From positions 1 through 14,326 of the forward strand of contig JACMJI010000249.1 in the NCBI GenBank assembly GCA_014380705.1: DNA of 14,326 nt. Direction: 5' to 3'. Position 1 is the first letter of the stretch, and each line of letters begins with the position of its first letter. The notes under the pieces were generated by a model that was not told the DNA's origin, ran no database searches, and saw nothing but the letters and a program-made list of their open reading frames with translations. The translations under genes were made by a program, and so were the position numbers. This document shows, piece by piece, positions 1 through 5,101 of the stretch. Origin of the DNA: Gorillibacterium sp. Its GTDB lineage: Bacteria; Bacillota; Bacilli; Paenibacillales; NBRC-103111.

Positions 1-67
1 AACGTAAATAATCATTGTAAGCTCGATGCTCTGAATAAATACAAACAGATACGGGAGGAACTAAACA

Positions 68-748
68 ATGGGAGTTTTTAAAAGATTGCGTGACCTTTCA
101 GCTGCTTCAATCAACGATTTACTGGATAAAGCAGAAGATCCAGTAAAGATGCTAACTCAGTTTTTGCGTGACATGGAACAGGATATTATGGATGCAGAGT
201 CAGCGGTTGCCAAGCAGATCGCCGTTGAGAAAAAATTCAAGCAGCAGCTTGACGAAGCGGAAGAAATGGTAGAGAAGCGCCAACAGCAAGCAGAGAAAGC
301 CATTGAGCAGAGCAATGAGGATCTTGCTCGCCGTGCGCTTCAAGATAAGAAGGAGCATCAGATTCGCTTCGATGAAATGAAGGTTCAACACGGGATTGCT
401 AAGGAAAATGCAGATCGCTTGCGTCAGCAATTGAGCGAGATGAAAGATGAATTTAACAAGATGAAGACCAAAAAGGATCTACTGATTGCCCGTGCAGAAG
501 CGGCTAAAGCACAAAAATCGATTAATCAGGCGATGTCTGGCTTTGGCACAGATAACGCGGCTCGCGGATTTGATCGGATGAGCGATAAAGTCGCTCAGCT
601 AGAAGCGGAAGCTCAGGCCAGTAATGAGCTGCGTGAGAAAAAGTCTTCTCTGGATGATGAATTCGCTAAGCTTGATAAAAACGATGGCATCGATGATGAG
701 CTTGCTGCCTTGAAAGCGAAAGTAGCAGCTAAGAAAGAACAACAATAA
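68..748 (+). CDS. pspA: PspA/IM30 (LiaH-like) phage shock protein A homologue
   Basis: This is a 226-residue PspA/IM30 family protein, the usual length for Bacillus PspA and LiaH. The N-terminus (MGVFKRLRDLSAASINDLLDKAEDP) has the family's short amphipathic membrane-binding helix. It is followed by a long charged coiled coil rich in Glu, Lys and Gln, with no transmembrane segment and few hydrophobic stretches. Family knowledge: such proteins form oligomers on the inner face of the membrane and protect it during envelope stress. The ATG at 68 follows a good ribosome binding site (GGGAGGAA, 53-60). The next gene encodes a DUF350 membrane protein, a common partner of PspA, but an intrinsic terminator lies between them, so much of the transcript may end after this gene. 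I cannot tell whether it corresponds to B. subtilis PspA or LiaH. No clear promoter is visible in the 67 upstream bases. Confidence 0.93.
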   Translation: MGVFKRLRDLSAASINDLLDKAEDPVKMLTQFLRDMEQDIMDAESAVAKQIAVEKKFKQQLDEAEEMVEKRQQQAEKAIEQSNEDLARRALQDKKEHQIRFDEMKVQHGIAKENADRLRQQLSEMKDEFNKMKTKKDLLIARAEAAKAQKSINQAMSGFGTDNAARGFDRMSDKVAQLEAEAQASNELREKKSSLDDEFAKLDKNDGIDDELAALKAKVAAKKEQQ

Positions 749-784
749 CCCTACCTCTTGATATTTCATGAATAGAATCGGTTG

Positions 785-813
785 AAGGACTGGAGAAATT
801 TCTTCAGTCTTTT
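785..813 (+). terminator. Intrinsic terminator after pspA
   Basis: The arms GACTGGAG and CTTCAGTC enclose an AAATTT loop (one G-T pair) and are extended by AA/TT pairs. A T-run follows (TCTTTTCC). It lies between pspA and the DUF350 gene with no obvious promoter after it, so it may act as a partial attenuator that keeps PspA expression above that of the downstream genes. Confidence 0.65.
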
Positions 814-857
814 CCAGCTATTGCGGGGTGTTAGGATTGAACGAAGAGGTCGACTGG

Positions 858-1256
858 ATGTTGGACAACGTATATATACATACCCTTGCTTATTTTTCGG
901 TGGCGGTTGTTGCCTTAATTGTATACATGATCATTTTTAATCTGATTACGCGCTATAACGATTGGGAAGAGATCAAAAAAGGAAATATAGCTGTAGCGAT
1001 GGCATCGGGAGGTAAAATATTTGGCATTTGCAATATTTTCCATTTTGCCATTCTGCAACAAGACCCGATCCTTACATCCCTTCTCTGGGCTTCTTATGGA
1101 TTTGTTCTCCTGCTCGTTGCCTATTGCCTGTTTGATCTACTAACCCCTTTCTTCAAAATCGATGAGGAAGTTAAAAATGGCAACAAAGCAGTGGGCCTCA
1201 TCTCTATGGTTATCTCGATCTCCATCTCTTATGTTATTGGGGCTAGTGTCGGGTAA
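858..1256 (+). CDS. DUF350 family inner-membrane protein (YjfL-like)
   Basis: A small polytopic membrane protein of 132 residues from ATG 858. Four hydrophobic helices can be read: one near the N-terminus (YFSVAVVALIVYMIIF), one after an NGDWEEIKKGN-like acidic loop (actual sequence YNDWEEIKKGN), one around LLWASYGFVLLLVAYCLF, and a C-terminal one (ISMVISISISYVIG). The two repeats each carry a motif of the kind KKGNIAVA and KNGNKAVG, typical of DUF350 proteins such as E. coli YjfL. The biochemical function of the family is unknown. It often sits beside PspA homologues, which supports an envelope role by inference. The frame is also open from a GTG at 828, but ATG 858 has GAGG eight bases upstream and starts close to the first helix, so it is preferred. 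Confidence 0.82.
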   Translation: MLDNVYIHTLAYFSVAVVALIVYMIIFNLITRYNDWEEIKKGNIAVAMASGGKIFGICNIFHFAILQQDPILTSLLWASYGFVLLLVAYCLFDLLTPFFKIDEEVKNGNKAVGLISMVISISISYVIGASVG

Positions 1257-1263
1257 ACAGGCT

Positions 1264-1336
1264 ATGAAAAATTAGAATCAGCATAGGACTTGTATATATC
1301 GTTGTTGGCGTCTATTATTTGCTAATAACAGCTTAA
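1264..1336 (+). pseudogene. Possible frameshifted small membrane peptide gene
   Basis: The gap between the DUF350 and zinc-knuckle genes contains ATG at 1264 followed by a run of five A, and that frame stops at once (ATG AAA AAT TAG). If the run were one base shorter, the frame would encode about 23 residues, MKIRISIG then LVYIVVGVYYLLITA, ending at TAA 1334-1336. That is a basic start followed by one transmembrane helix. The reading frame as it stands has no standard start codon. It could be a recently broken or slippage-expressed small protein, or chance. No homologue is recognised and the ribosome binding site is weak. Confidence 0.25.
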
Positions 1337-1354
1337 GTGGAGGGAAGAGACATA

Positions 1355-1864
1355 ATGAGCAACGAAGAAATCCAGATGTGCCCATGGTGTCAGACTGAAA
1401 TTGTCTGGGACGCGGAGATTGGTCCGGAGTTGGAGTGTCCTCATTGTTTTAATGATCTTGGGGATTATCGCAGCATCTCACTCTCAGAGGATGAGGATGA
1501 TCTAGATAAGGAAGAATCTGTTGATGATCACGATCATCCACTTAACCCTGAAGCGATTCATAGCGATTATGACGTTGATTATGAAGAAGAAGCTGACGCC
1601 TATACCCTAAAGGCCCAGGAATTGATTGACAGTCAAGAGGAGGTCCCCGAATGCAGCAATTGTCGAAGCTTAATGCTGCAGGGTGGAACGGTTCGTTTGT
1701 CTGGCGATAATTTTTTATCGGTAAAGCATCCTTCATTACACCGGCAGCTTCTTTCTGAAACTGTGGAGTTGACCTTGTATGTATGCCCCAATTGCTTTAA
1801 AACAGAAACCTATTTGTCTGACCCGGGACGGCATAGACTTGTCCAGACATTGAGTGGAGAATAA
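1355..1864 (+). CDS. Acidic protein with two paired CxxC zinc-knuckle sites, function unknown
   Basis: This soluble protein has 169 residues from ATG 1355. It has two CxxC pairs near the N-terminus (C9-P-W-C12 and C28-P-H-C31) that look like a zinc ribbon. A very acidic linker of Asp and Glu spans about residues 45-98. A second set follows (C100-S-N-C103 and C144-P-N-C147), about 40 residues apart, as in a second zinc ribbon. No signal peptide or membrane helix is seen. A GTG at 1337 keeps the frame open, but GGAGG (1339-1343) is correctly placed for ATG 1355. It is the last gene before a terminator and probably cotranscribed with the DUF350 gene. I do not recognise a named family. Metal binding is inferred from the cysteines; nucleic-acid or protein binding cannot be decided. 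Confidence 0.8.
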   Translation: MSNEEIQMCPWCQTEIVWDAEIGPELECPHCFNDLGDYRSISLSEDEDDLDKEESVDDHDHPLNPEAIHSDYDVDYEEEADAYTLKAQELIDSQEEVPECSNCRSLMLQGGTVRLSGDNFLSVKHPSLHRQLLSETVELTLYVCPNCFKTETYLSDPGRHRLVQTLSGE

Positions 1865-1891
1865 TAAGAAGATCAATTAAAATATTTTAAA

Positions 1892-1939
1892 GACCCAAAA
1901 ACATCCCTCCACTCATGTGGATAGGATGTTTTTTAGGTC
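1892..1939. terminator. Bidirectional intrinsic terminator between convergent genes
   Basis: Perfect arms AAAAACATCC (1897-1906) and GGATGTTTTT (1924-1933) carry an inner CCAC/GTGG stem and are extended by outer GACC/GGTC. The T-run on the right and A-run on the left mean it can end transcription from both the zinc-knuckle gene and the convergent gene on the minus strand. Confidence 0.85.
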
Positions 1940-2012
1940 AATATAGCCCTGGACTCCTGTATACGCACAGCGCCAAAGGTTGCCGACAGGCGTTTATCCT
2001 TGATAAAAAACC

Positions 2013-2216
2013 TCAGTAGTTTCCGTCGTTGGGGTCATTGAAATGATGATCCCTATTCCTGTTATTATTTTGAGACCGAATGAGTGCCATAGAGATCAGA
2101 CCAGCACCAACGCCAAGCGGGACGAACACATCTTGCATGTCAAGTAGATTGCCAACAGCAACACCAATTAGAATACAACCAGCCATGACCAAACCAGAAA
2201 TTGAGTTTGAACTCAT
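2013..2216 (-). CDS. Small two-helix membrane protein, function unknown
   Basis: A 67-residue protein with two hydrophobic helices (ISGLVMAGCILIGVAVG and FVPLGVGAGLISMALI) joined by a short acidic turn (LLDMQD), then a hydrophilic tail rich in Asn, Asp and His. The start is well supported: on the minus strand AGGGGAG precedes the ATG by about eight bases, and a good -10 element lies further upstream. It is convergent with the zinc-knuckle gene and shares its terminator; it is divergent from the MFS gene. No function is recognised. The glycine-rich helices suggest a small integral membrane protein, perhaps oligomeric. Confidence 0.75.
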   Translation of the reverse strand: MSSNSISGLVMAGCILIGVAVGNLLDMQDVFVPLGVGAGLISMALIRSQNNNRNRDHHFNDPNDGNY

Positions 2217-2250
2217 CTAAAAACTCCCCTATCTATGGATTATTACCCTG

Positions 2251-2279
2251 ATCATACCATAAAAATTTTATTACATCAG
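2251..2279 (-). promoter_or_regulatory. Probable promoter of the small membrane protein gene
   Basis: On the minus strand a -10 element TATGAT (complement of 2251-2256) lies 17 bases from CTGATG (complement of 2274-2279), a weak -35. The -10 matches the sigma-A consensus at 5 of 6 positions and lies about 35 bases before the start codon. Confidence 0.5.
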
Positions 2280-2325
2280 TGTTTAAAGATCATGATTTTT
2301 ATTGCTTTGGGGTACGTTAAGAAAC

Positions 2326-3633
2326 ATGAGCAAACATATGGATCAAACAGATACCCGCTTCGGCGATCGGAAGCTTAAGGTCACTTGGCAGAATAACGAG
2401 AATTCACATCCACCAAAGCCCGTGTTCACTTCACAAACCAAACTACTATTACTTGTGTATACATTGTTTATTATAGCTGGGGCGCTGTCGGGAACCTTTG
2501 TCCACGTATATCTTTGGAAGGAAAGAAACGATCTGGCCATGATCGGGTGGTTTGCCATTATTCAGCAAATATTTATGGCATTTACTTTCTGGATTGCGGG
2601 AAAATGGGCGAAGGAAGGCAATAAGATGAACGTACTGCGTGTAGGGCTTATTATGGCCGTTATCTTCTACATGCTAGTACTAATTCTTGGTAGACAAGCG
2701 GTTCAATATTATCCGCTTCTCGGCTGTGTGCAAGGGCTCATGGCAGGTTTTTTTTGGCTGGCGTTTAATGTGGTTTATTTTGAGGTGACGGGACCAGAGG
2801 ATCGGGATCGCTACAATGGCTGGTCCGGCCTGCTCACCTCCTTCTCAGGCATGCTGGCACCATGGATAGCCGGATTTATTATTTCAAATATGAGCGGTTC
2901 AGGTGGGTATCGGATAATTTTTACCTTGTCACTCCTTGTGTTTGCGGCAGGTTTTGGTTGCAGCTTCTTTCTAAAAATGCGCAAGCCAGAGGGACAATAC
3001 GACTGGACATTTGGTTATCGGATTCTGAAACGCAAGAACAGCAATTGGCGGAGGCTCTTTCCTGGAATGATTGCTCAAGGAATGCGTGAAGGGGTTTTTG
3101 CTTTTATTATTACCCTGCTCGTATACATCAGCACAAGGAACGAGCTGGCACTTGGCAACTATGCGTTTATCATCTCAGGGGTATCCCTATTTAGTTACTA
3201 TGCGGTGGGTCATCTCCTTAAGCACCATCATCGAAAATGGGGAATGCTCATTGGTGCTTTGGCAATGACGATGGTAATATTTCCATTTTTTTGGCAGATA
3301 AATTATCGTACCCTGTTGATTTTCGGAGTAGGAACATCGCTTTTTATCCCGTTGTATTTTATTCCGGTAACTTCAGTCATATTTGATTTAATTGGTCAAG
3401 AACCAGATGGTGTCGAGAAGCGGGTCGAATATGTTGTGGTGCGTGAGATCGGGATCAATCTAGGTCGAATCCTTGGAACCCTTATGTTTCTGGTGACTGT
3501 ATCGCTTACGGACTCTCCTTTGGCCCTTACCCTGCTGTTGTTTCTCATTGGCTCAACCCCCCTAGTAGTCTGGGTGCTGCTGCTGCCGTGGTTGCCTTCT
3601 CGACAAACGGAGAAAGGTCTAATTAGACCTTAA
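2326..3633 (+). CDS. Major facilitator superfamily transporter, 12 helices, substrate unknown
   Basis: An integral membrane protein of about 435 residues with 12 readable hydrophobic helices. The first begins at KLLLLVYTLFIIAG, and a hydrophilic central loop after helix 6 (about residues 220-245) divides two six-helix halves. This is the usual MFS layout and length. Charged loops between helices 2 and 3 (GKWAKEGNKMN) and an acidic/arginine stretch after helix 4 (TGPEDRDRYNGWSG) resemble the MFS cytoplasmic loops. The substrate cannot be read from the sequence. The frame is open from a TTG at 2302; ATG 2326 is preferred as a standard start, but its ribosome binding site (GGGG, about 13 bases away) is poor, and ATG 2338 is another option. 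An 18-bp palindrome covers the stop codon. It is transcribed away from the small membrane protein gene, and a decayed region follows. Confidence 0.85.
   Translation: MSKHMDQTDTRFGDRKLKVTWQNNENSHPPKPVFTSQTKLLLLVYTLFIIAGALSGTFVHVYLWKERNDLAMIGWFAIIQQIFMAFTFWIAGKWAKEGNKMNVLRVGLIMAVIFYMLVLILGRQAVQYYPLLGCVQGLMAGFFWLAFNVVYFEVTGPEDRDRYNGWSGLLTSFSGMLAPWIAGFIISNMSGSGGYRIIFTLSLLVFAAGFGCSFFLKMRKPEGQYDWTFGYRILKRKNSNWRRLFPGMIAQGMREGVFAFIITLLVYISTRNELALGNYAFIISGVSLFSYYAVGHLLKHHHRKWGMLIGALAMTMVIFPFFWQINYRTLLIFGVGTSLFIPLYFIPVTSVIFDLIGQEPDGVEKRVEYVVVREIGINLGRILGTLMFLVTVSLTDSPLALTLLLFLIGSTPLVVWVLLLPWLPSRQTEKGLIRP
3614..3631. repeat. Perfect 18-bp palindrome at the MFS stop codon
   Basis: AAGGTCTAATTAGACCTT reads the same on both strands and includes the first base of the MFS stop codon. 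As RNA it would give a 7-bp stem with an AATT loop. No T-run follows, so it is not a standard intrinsic terminator. It could be a protein-binding site or a transcript-end stabiliser. Confidence 0.5.
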
Positions 3634-3697
3634 TTCATGAGTAAGAAAATAATAACGATGTCTCGGGTTTATGCTAATTCTGATTGACGTCTCCAGT

Positions 3698-3726
3698 CTT
3701 ATTCCGATAAAATAAGTAGGAATAAG
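3698..3726. repeat. Inverted repeat CTTATTCC/GGAATAAG
   Basis: The 8-bp arms CTTATTCC (3698-3705) and GGAATAAG (3719-3726) flank 13 AT-rich bases. No T-run follows. It overlaps the start of the cysK-like remnant and may be a by-product of its decay. The rest of 3634-3697 holds nothing I can identify. Confidence 0.3.
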
Positions 3727-3892
3727 CATGGGAGCGGATGAGGTTGGCTGAGGGAATCGCATGCGGCCTTCTTCCGGGGCAACGATCTGGGCAGCGTTGC
3801 AAATTGCAAGAAGACTCGGTAGAGGTAAACGCGTGCTCTGTATGGCTCCGGATACGGGTGAACGTTATAAGAGCTCTGATGTTTTTATTTAG
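3720..3892 (+). pseudogene. C-terminal remnant of a cysteine synthase (CysK/CBS family) gene
   Basis: Joining two frames gives a clear C-terminal end of the PLP-dependent cysteine synthase family. First comes A-W-E-R-M-R-L-A-E-G-I-A-C-G (from 3726). After a one-base loss near 3769, the next frame continues SSGATIWAALQIARRLG, then GKRVLCMAPDTGERY, ending at TAG 3890-3892. The family features are the SSGA turn that lines the PLP phosphate pocket and the PD-G-ERY C-terminal motif. A TAA sits in the first frame at 3723-3725 where a Glu codon would be expected. Two residues seem missing before EGI, and homology fades upstream. The PLP lysine domain is absent from the window, so no product is possible. 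This is a decayed or deleted gene. Which member of the family it came from (CysK, CysM or SbnA-like) cannot be told. Confidence 0.75.
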
Positions 3893-3903
3893 TTCCCCGT
3901 TCT

Positions 3904-3940
3904 GTAGGTGGGGGGAAAGTCCCCCCCACCTACTTGTTAT
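3904..3940 (+). terminator. Strong G/C-run hairpin after the cysK remnant
   Basis: GTAGGTGGGGGG (3904-3915) pairs perfectly with CCCCCCACCTAC (ending 3933) over a short AAAGTC loop, and TTGTTAT follows. It sits 11 bases after the remnant's stop codon, so it is probably the original terminator of the lost gene. The T-tract is imperfect, but the stem is very stable. Confidence 0.65.
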
Positions 3941-3952
3941 CTCAAGCTGATG

Positions 3953-3981
3953 AAGACTACTCTGAAGAGAGTGGTTTTTTT
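3953..3981 (+). terminator. Second intrinsic terminator in tandem
   Basis: CTACTCT (3957-3963) pairs with AGAGTGG (3968-3974, one G-T pair) over a GAAG loop, extended by AAGA/TTTT pairing, and a run of seven T follows (3975-3981). It lies immediately before the promoter of the next gene and insulates it from upstream transcription. Confidence 0.75.
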
Positions 3982-3990
3982 CTGATCCAC

Positions 3991-4019
3991 TTGAATAAAT
4001 ATACATTCGGTTGTATAAT
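3991..4019 (+). promoter_or_regulatory. Sigma-A promoter with overlapping inverted repeat
   Basis: TTGAAT (3991-3996) and a perfect TATAAT (4014-4019) are 17 bases apart. Within this lies an inverted repeat TATACA-N6-TGTATA (4000-4005 and 4012-4017) that overlaps the -10, a position suited to a repressor operator. It should drive the short GNAT-like gene whose start is 41 bases downstream. Confidence 0.7.
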
Positions 4020-4059
4020 TATAAAAAAACGAACAATAAGGATCAGGAGGACGAAACGG

Positions 4060-4335
4060 ATGATCGCATTGCAATTAGGAACTCCGGCAACACAGGAATT
4101 GAGATCTTTACTCATGACATCGGGGAACGAGCAGCTGCCAGAGGAAACGAATTGTCAGATAGCTGCTTACGAGAATGATCTGCTTATTGGAGTTGGCGGT
4201 TGGGGGAAAGCGCAGACGTCCGCTAAAGATCTTGTTTTTTTTATTCATCCCGATTATGAGAATCGCGAACTTAGACAGAATATGAGCAAGCTGCTTACAA
4301 TCAAGACAACTAACAAGGGCAGGATGCTCCTCTAA
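4060..4335 (+). CDS. Short GNAT-like protein, probably truncated or decayed
   Basis: A 91-residue reading frame from ATG 4060, with AGGAGG nine bases upstream and a strong promoter. The segment LLIGVGGWG resembles a GNAT central strand, and FIHPDYENREL resembles the HPDYRxxGLG pantetheine-binding loop of GNAT acetyltransferases. The Q/RxxGxG/A glycines are absent (ELRQNMS instead). A complete GNAT domain needs about 140-160 residues, so this one stops short and ends in a basic tail without clear structure. Another frame (GAT 4323 onward) stays open to about 4491 with a hydrophobic, protein-like composition, which might be the lost C-terminal half after a frameshift, but I cannot confirm this. 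The frame is also open upstream to ATG 3934, but that would run through the terminator and promoter and is rejected. Catalytic activity is doubtful. Confidence 0.45.
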   Translation: MIALQLGTPATQELRSLLMTSGNEQLPEETNCQIAAYENDLLIGVGGWGKAQTSAKDLVFFIHPDYENRELRQNMSKLLTIKTTNKGRMLL

Positions 4336-4516
4336 TTCCCATAAACGGCCTTTTTCTGAAACAAGCCGCTACCCTCATATGGATTGAATATGCTTCGGTC
4401 TTTGCCGTTGTCCAGCCAATGGACGAACAAGGTCGGGGCTTTTTTGTTGGGAAAATGGTACACTTATACCCTTTACTCCCATGGCGTGCAACCTGAAAAC
4501 AGGTAAATACTCATCT
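4336..4516. other. Intergenic or decayed DNA with a weak terminator-like hairpin
   Basis: No convincing gene lies between the GNAT-like stop and the alaR promoter. One frame remains open for about 60 codons and may be the remains of the upstream gene. Around 4407-4428, GTTGTCC and GGACGAAC form a stem with one bulge; GGTCGGGGC and six T follow (4440-4445), which may serve as a weak terminator. Confidence 0.3.
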
Positions 4517-4553
4517 TTGCAGGGACAGAGATTTCGTTGTATAGTGGAACTAT
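4517..4553 (+). promoter_or_regulatory. Probable alaR promoter with small dyad
   Basis: TTGCAG (4517-4522) and TATAGT (4540-4545) are 17 bases apart. The -10 is part of an inverted repeat ATAGT-GGA-ACTAT (4541-4553), a possible site for autoregulation by the Lrp-type protein encoded just downstream. The -35 is weak, which would fit a promoter needing an activator. Confidence 0.5.
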
Positions 4554-4596
4554 TAATCATTTTTGCGATGCCATTCAACGTTCAGGAGGATTTACA

Positions 4597-5085
4597 ATGG
4601 GAGAATTAAAATTAAGAATCCTGGATCTTCTTAAAGAAGATGCCAGAACGGATGCGAATACGATGGCCACTATGCTTGGAGCGAGTCAAGAGGACATAGA
4701 GGCGGCGGTTGCGGAGCTTGAGGCAGAGCATGTCATCGTGAAATACGCGGCTGTCATCAATTGGGCCAAAGTCAATGAAACGGTAACGGCGCTCATCGAA
4801 GTACAGATTACTCCCGAACGCGGAAGAGGCTTTGACGCGATTGCCGAACGAATATACTTATATCCAGAAGTGAAATCCGTTTATCTTATGTCTGGCGCTT
4901 ACGATCTGCTGGTAGAGATTGAAGGCCGTACGCTTCAGGAAGTGGCTACATTTGTTTCTAATCGCCTATCTCCCATTGATCGCGTGCTTTCGACTAAGAC
5001 ACATTTTATACTCAAAAAATACAAGCAGGACGCAATCATCTTTGAAGATCGGGATGAAGACCGTCGGCTGATAATCTCACCGTGA
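4597..5085 (+). CDS. alaR: Lrp/AsnC family transcriptional regulator (AlaR/YugG-like)
   Basis: A 162-residue Lrp/AsnC regulator. The N-terminal third is a winged helix-turn-helix (ILDLLKEDARTDANTMATML, then GASQEDIEAAVAELE and VIVKYAAVINW). The remaining 100 residues form the RAM ligand-binding and oligomerisation domain, with its characteristic alternation (VTALIEVQI; VYLMSGAYDLLVEIEG). The start at ATG 4597 has AGGAGG seven bases upstream, which excludes the longer frame from TTG 4537. The gene lies 16 bases before the aminotransferase gene. In B. subtilis an Lrp-type regulator AlaR (YugG) is encoded next to the alanine transaminase AlaT (YugH) and activates it, which matches this arrangement. 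Assignment to AlaR rests on this context plus family membership, so the symbol is less certain than the family. Confidence 0.85.
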   Translation: MGELKLRILDLLKEDARTDANTMATMLGASQEDIEAAVAELEAEHVIVKYAAVINWAKVNETVTALIEVQITPERGRGFDAIAERIYLYPEVKSVYLMSGAYDLLVEIEGRTLQEVATFVSNRLSPIDRVLSTKTHFILKKYKQDAIIFEDRDEDRRLIISP

Positions 5086-5101
5086 GGAGAGGACGGCACG
5101 A

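Noticed and set aside
828..857. GTG start at 828 for the DUF350 protein
   Set aside because: It lacks a spaced ribosome binding site, while ATG 858 has GAGG eight bases upstream.
3674..4006. 110-codon reading frame on the minus strand
   Set aside because: It spans the cysK remnant, two plus-strand terminators and part of a promoter, with no ribosome binding site or recognisable protein features.
3934..4059. Longer N-terminus for the GNAT-like gene, starting at 3934
   Set aside because: This stretch contains a terminator and a strong promoter, so it would not be in the mRNA. ATG 4060 has a proper AGGAGG.
4323..4491. Open frame of about 55 codons after the GNAT-like stop
   Set aside because: It looks protein-like but has no start or ribosome binding site, and I could not match it to the missing half of a GNAT domain. 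It is noted only as a possible frameshifted tail.
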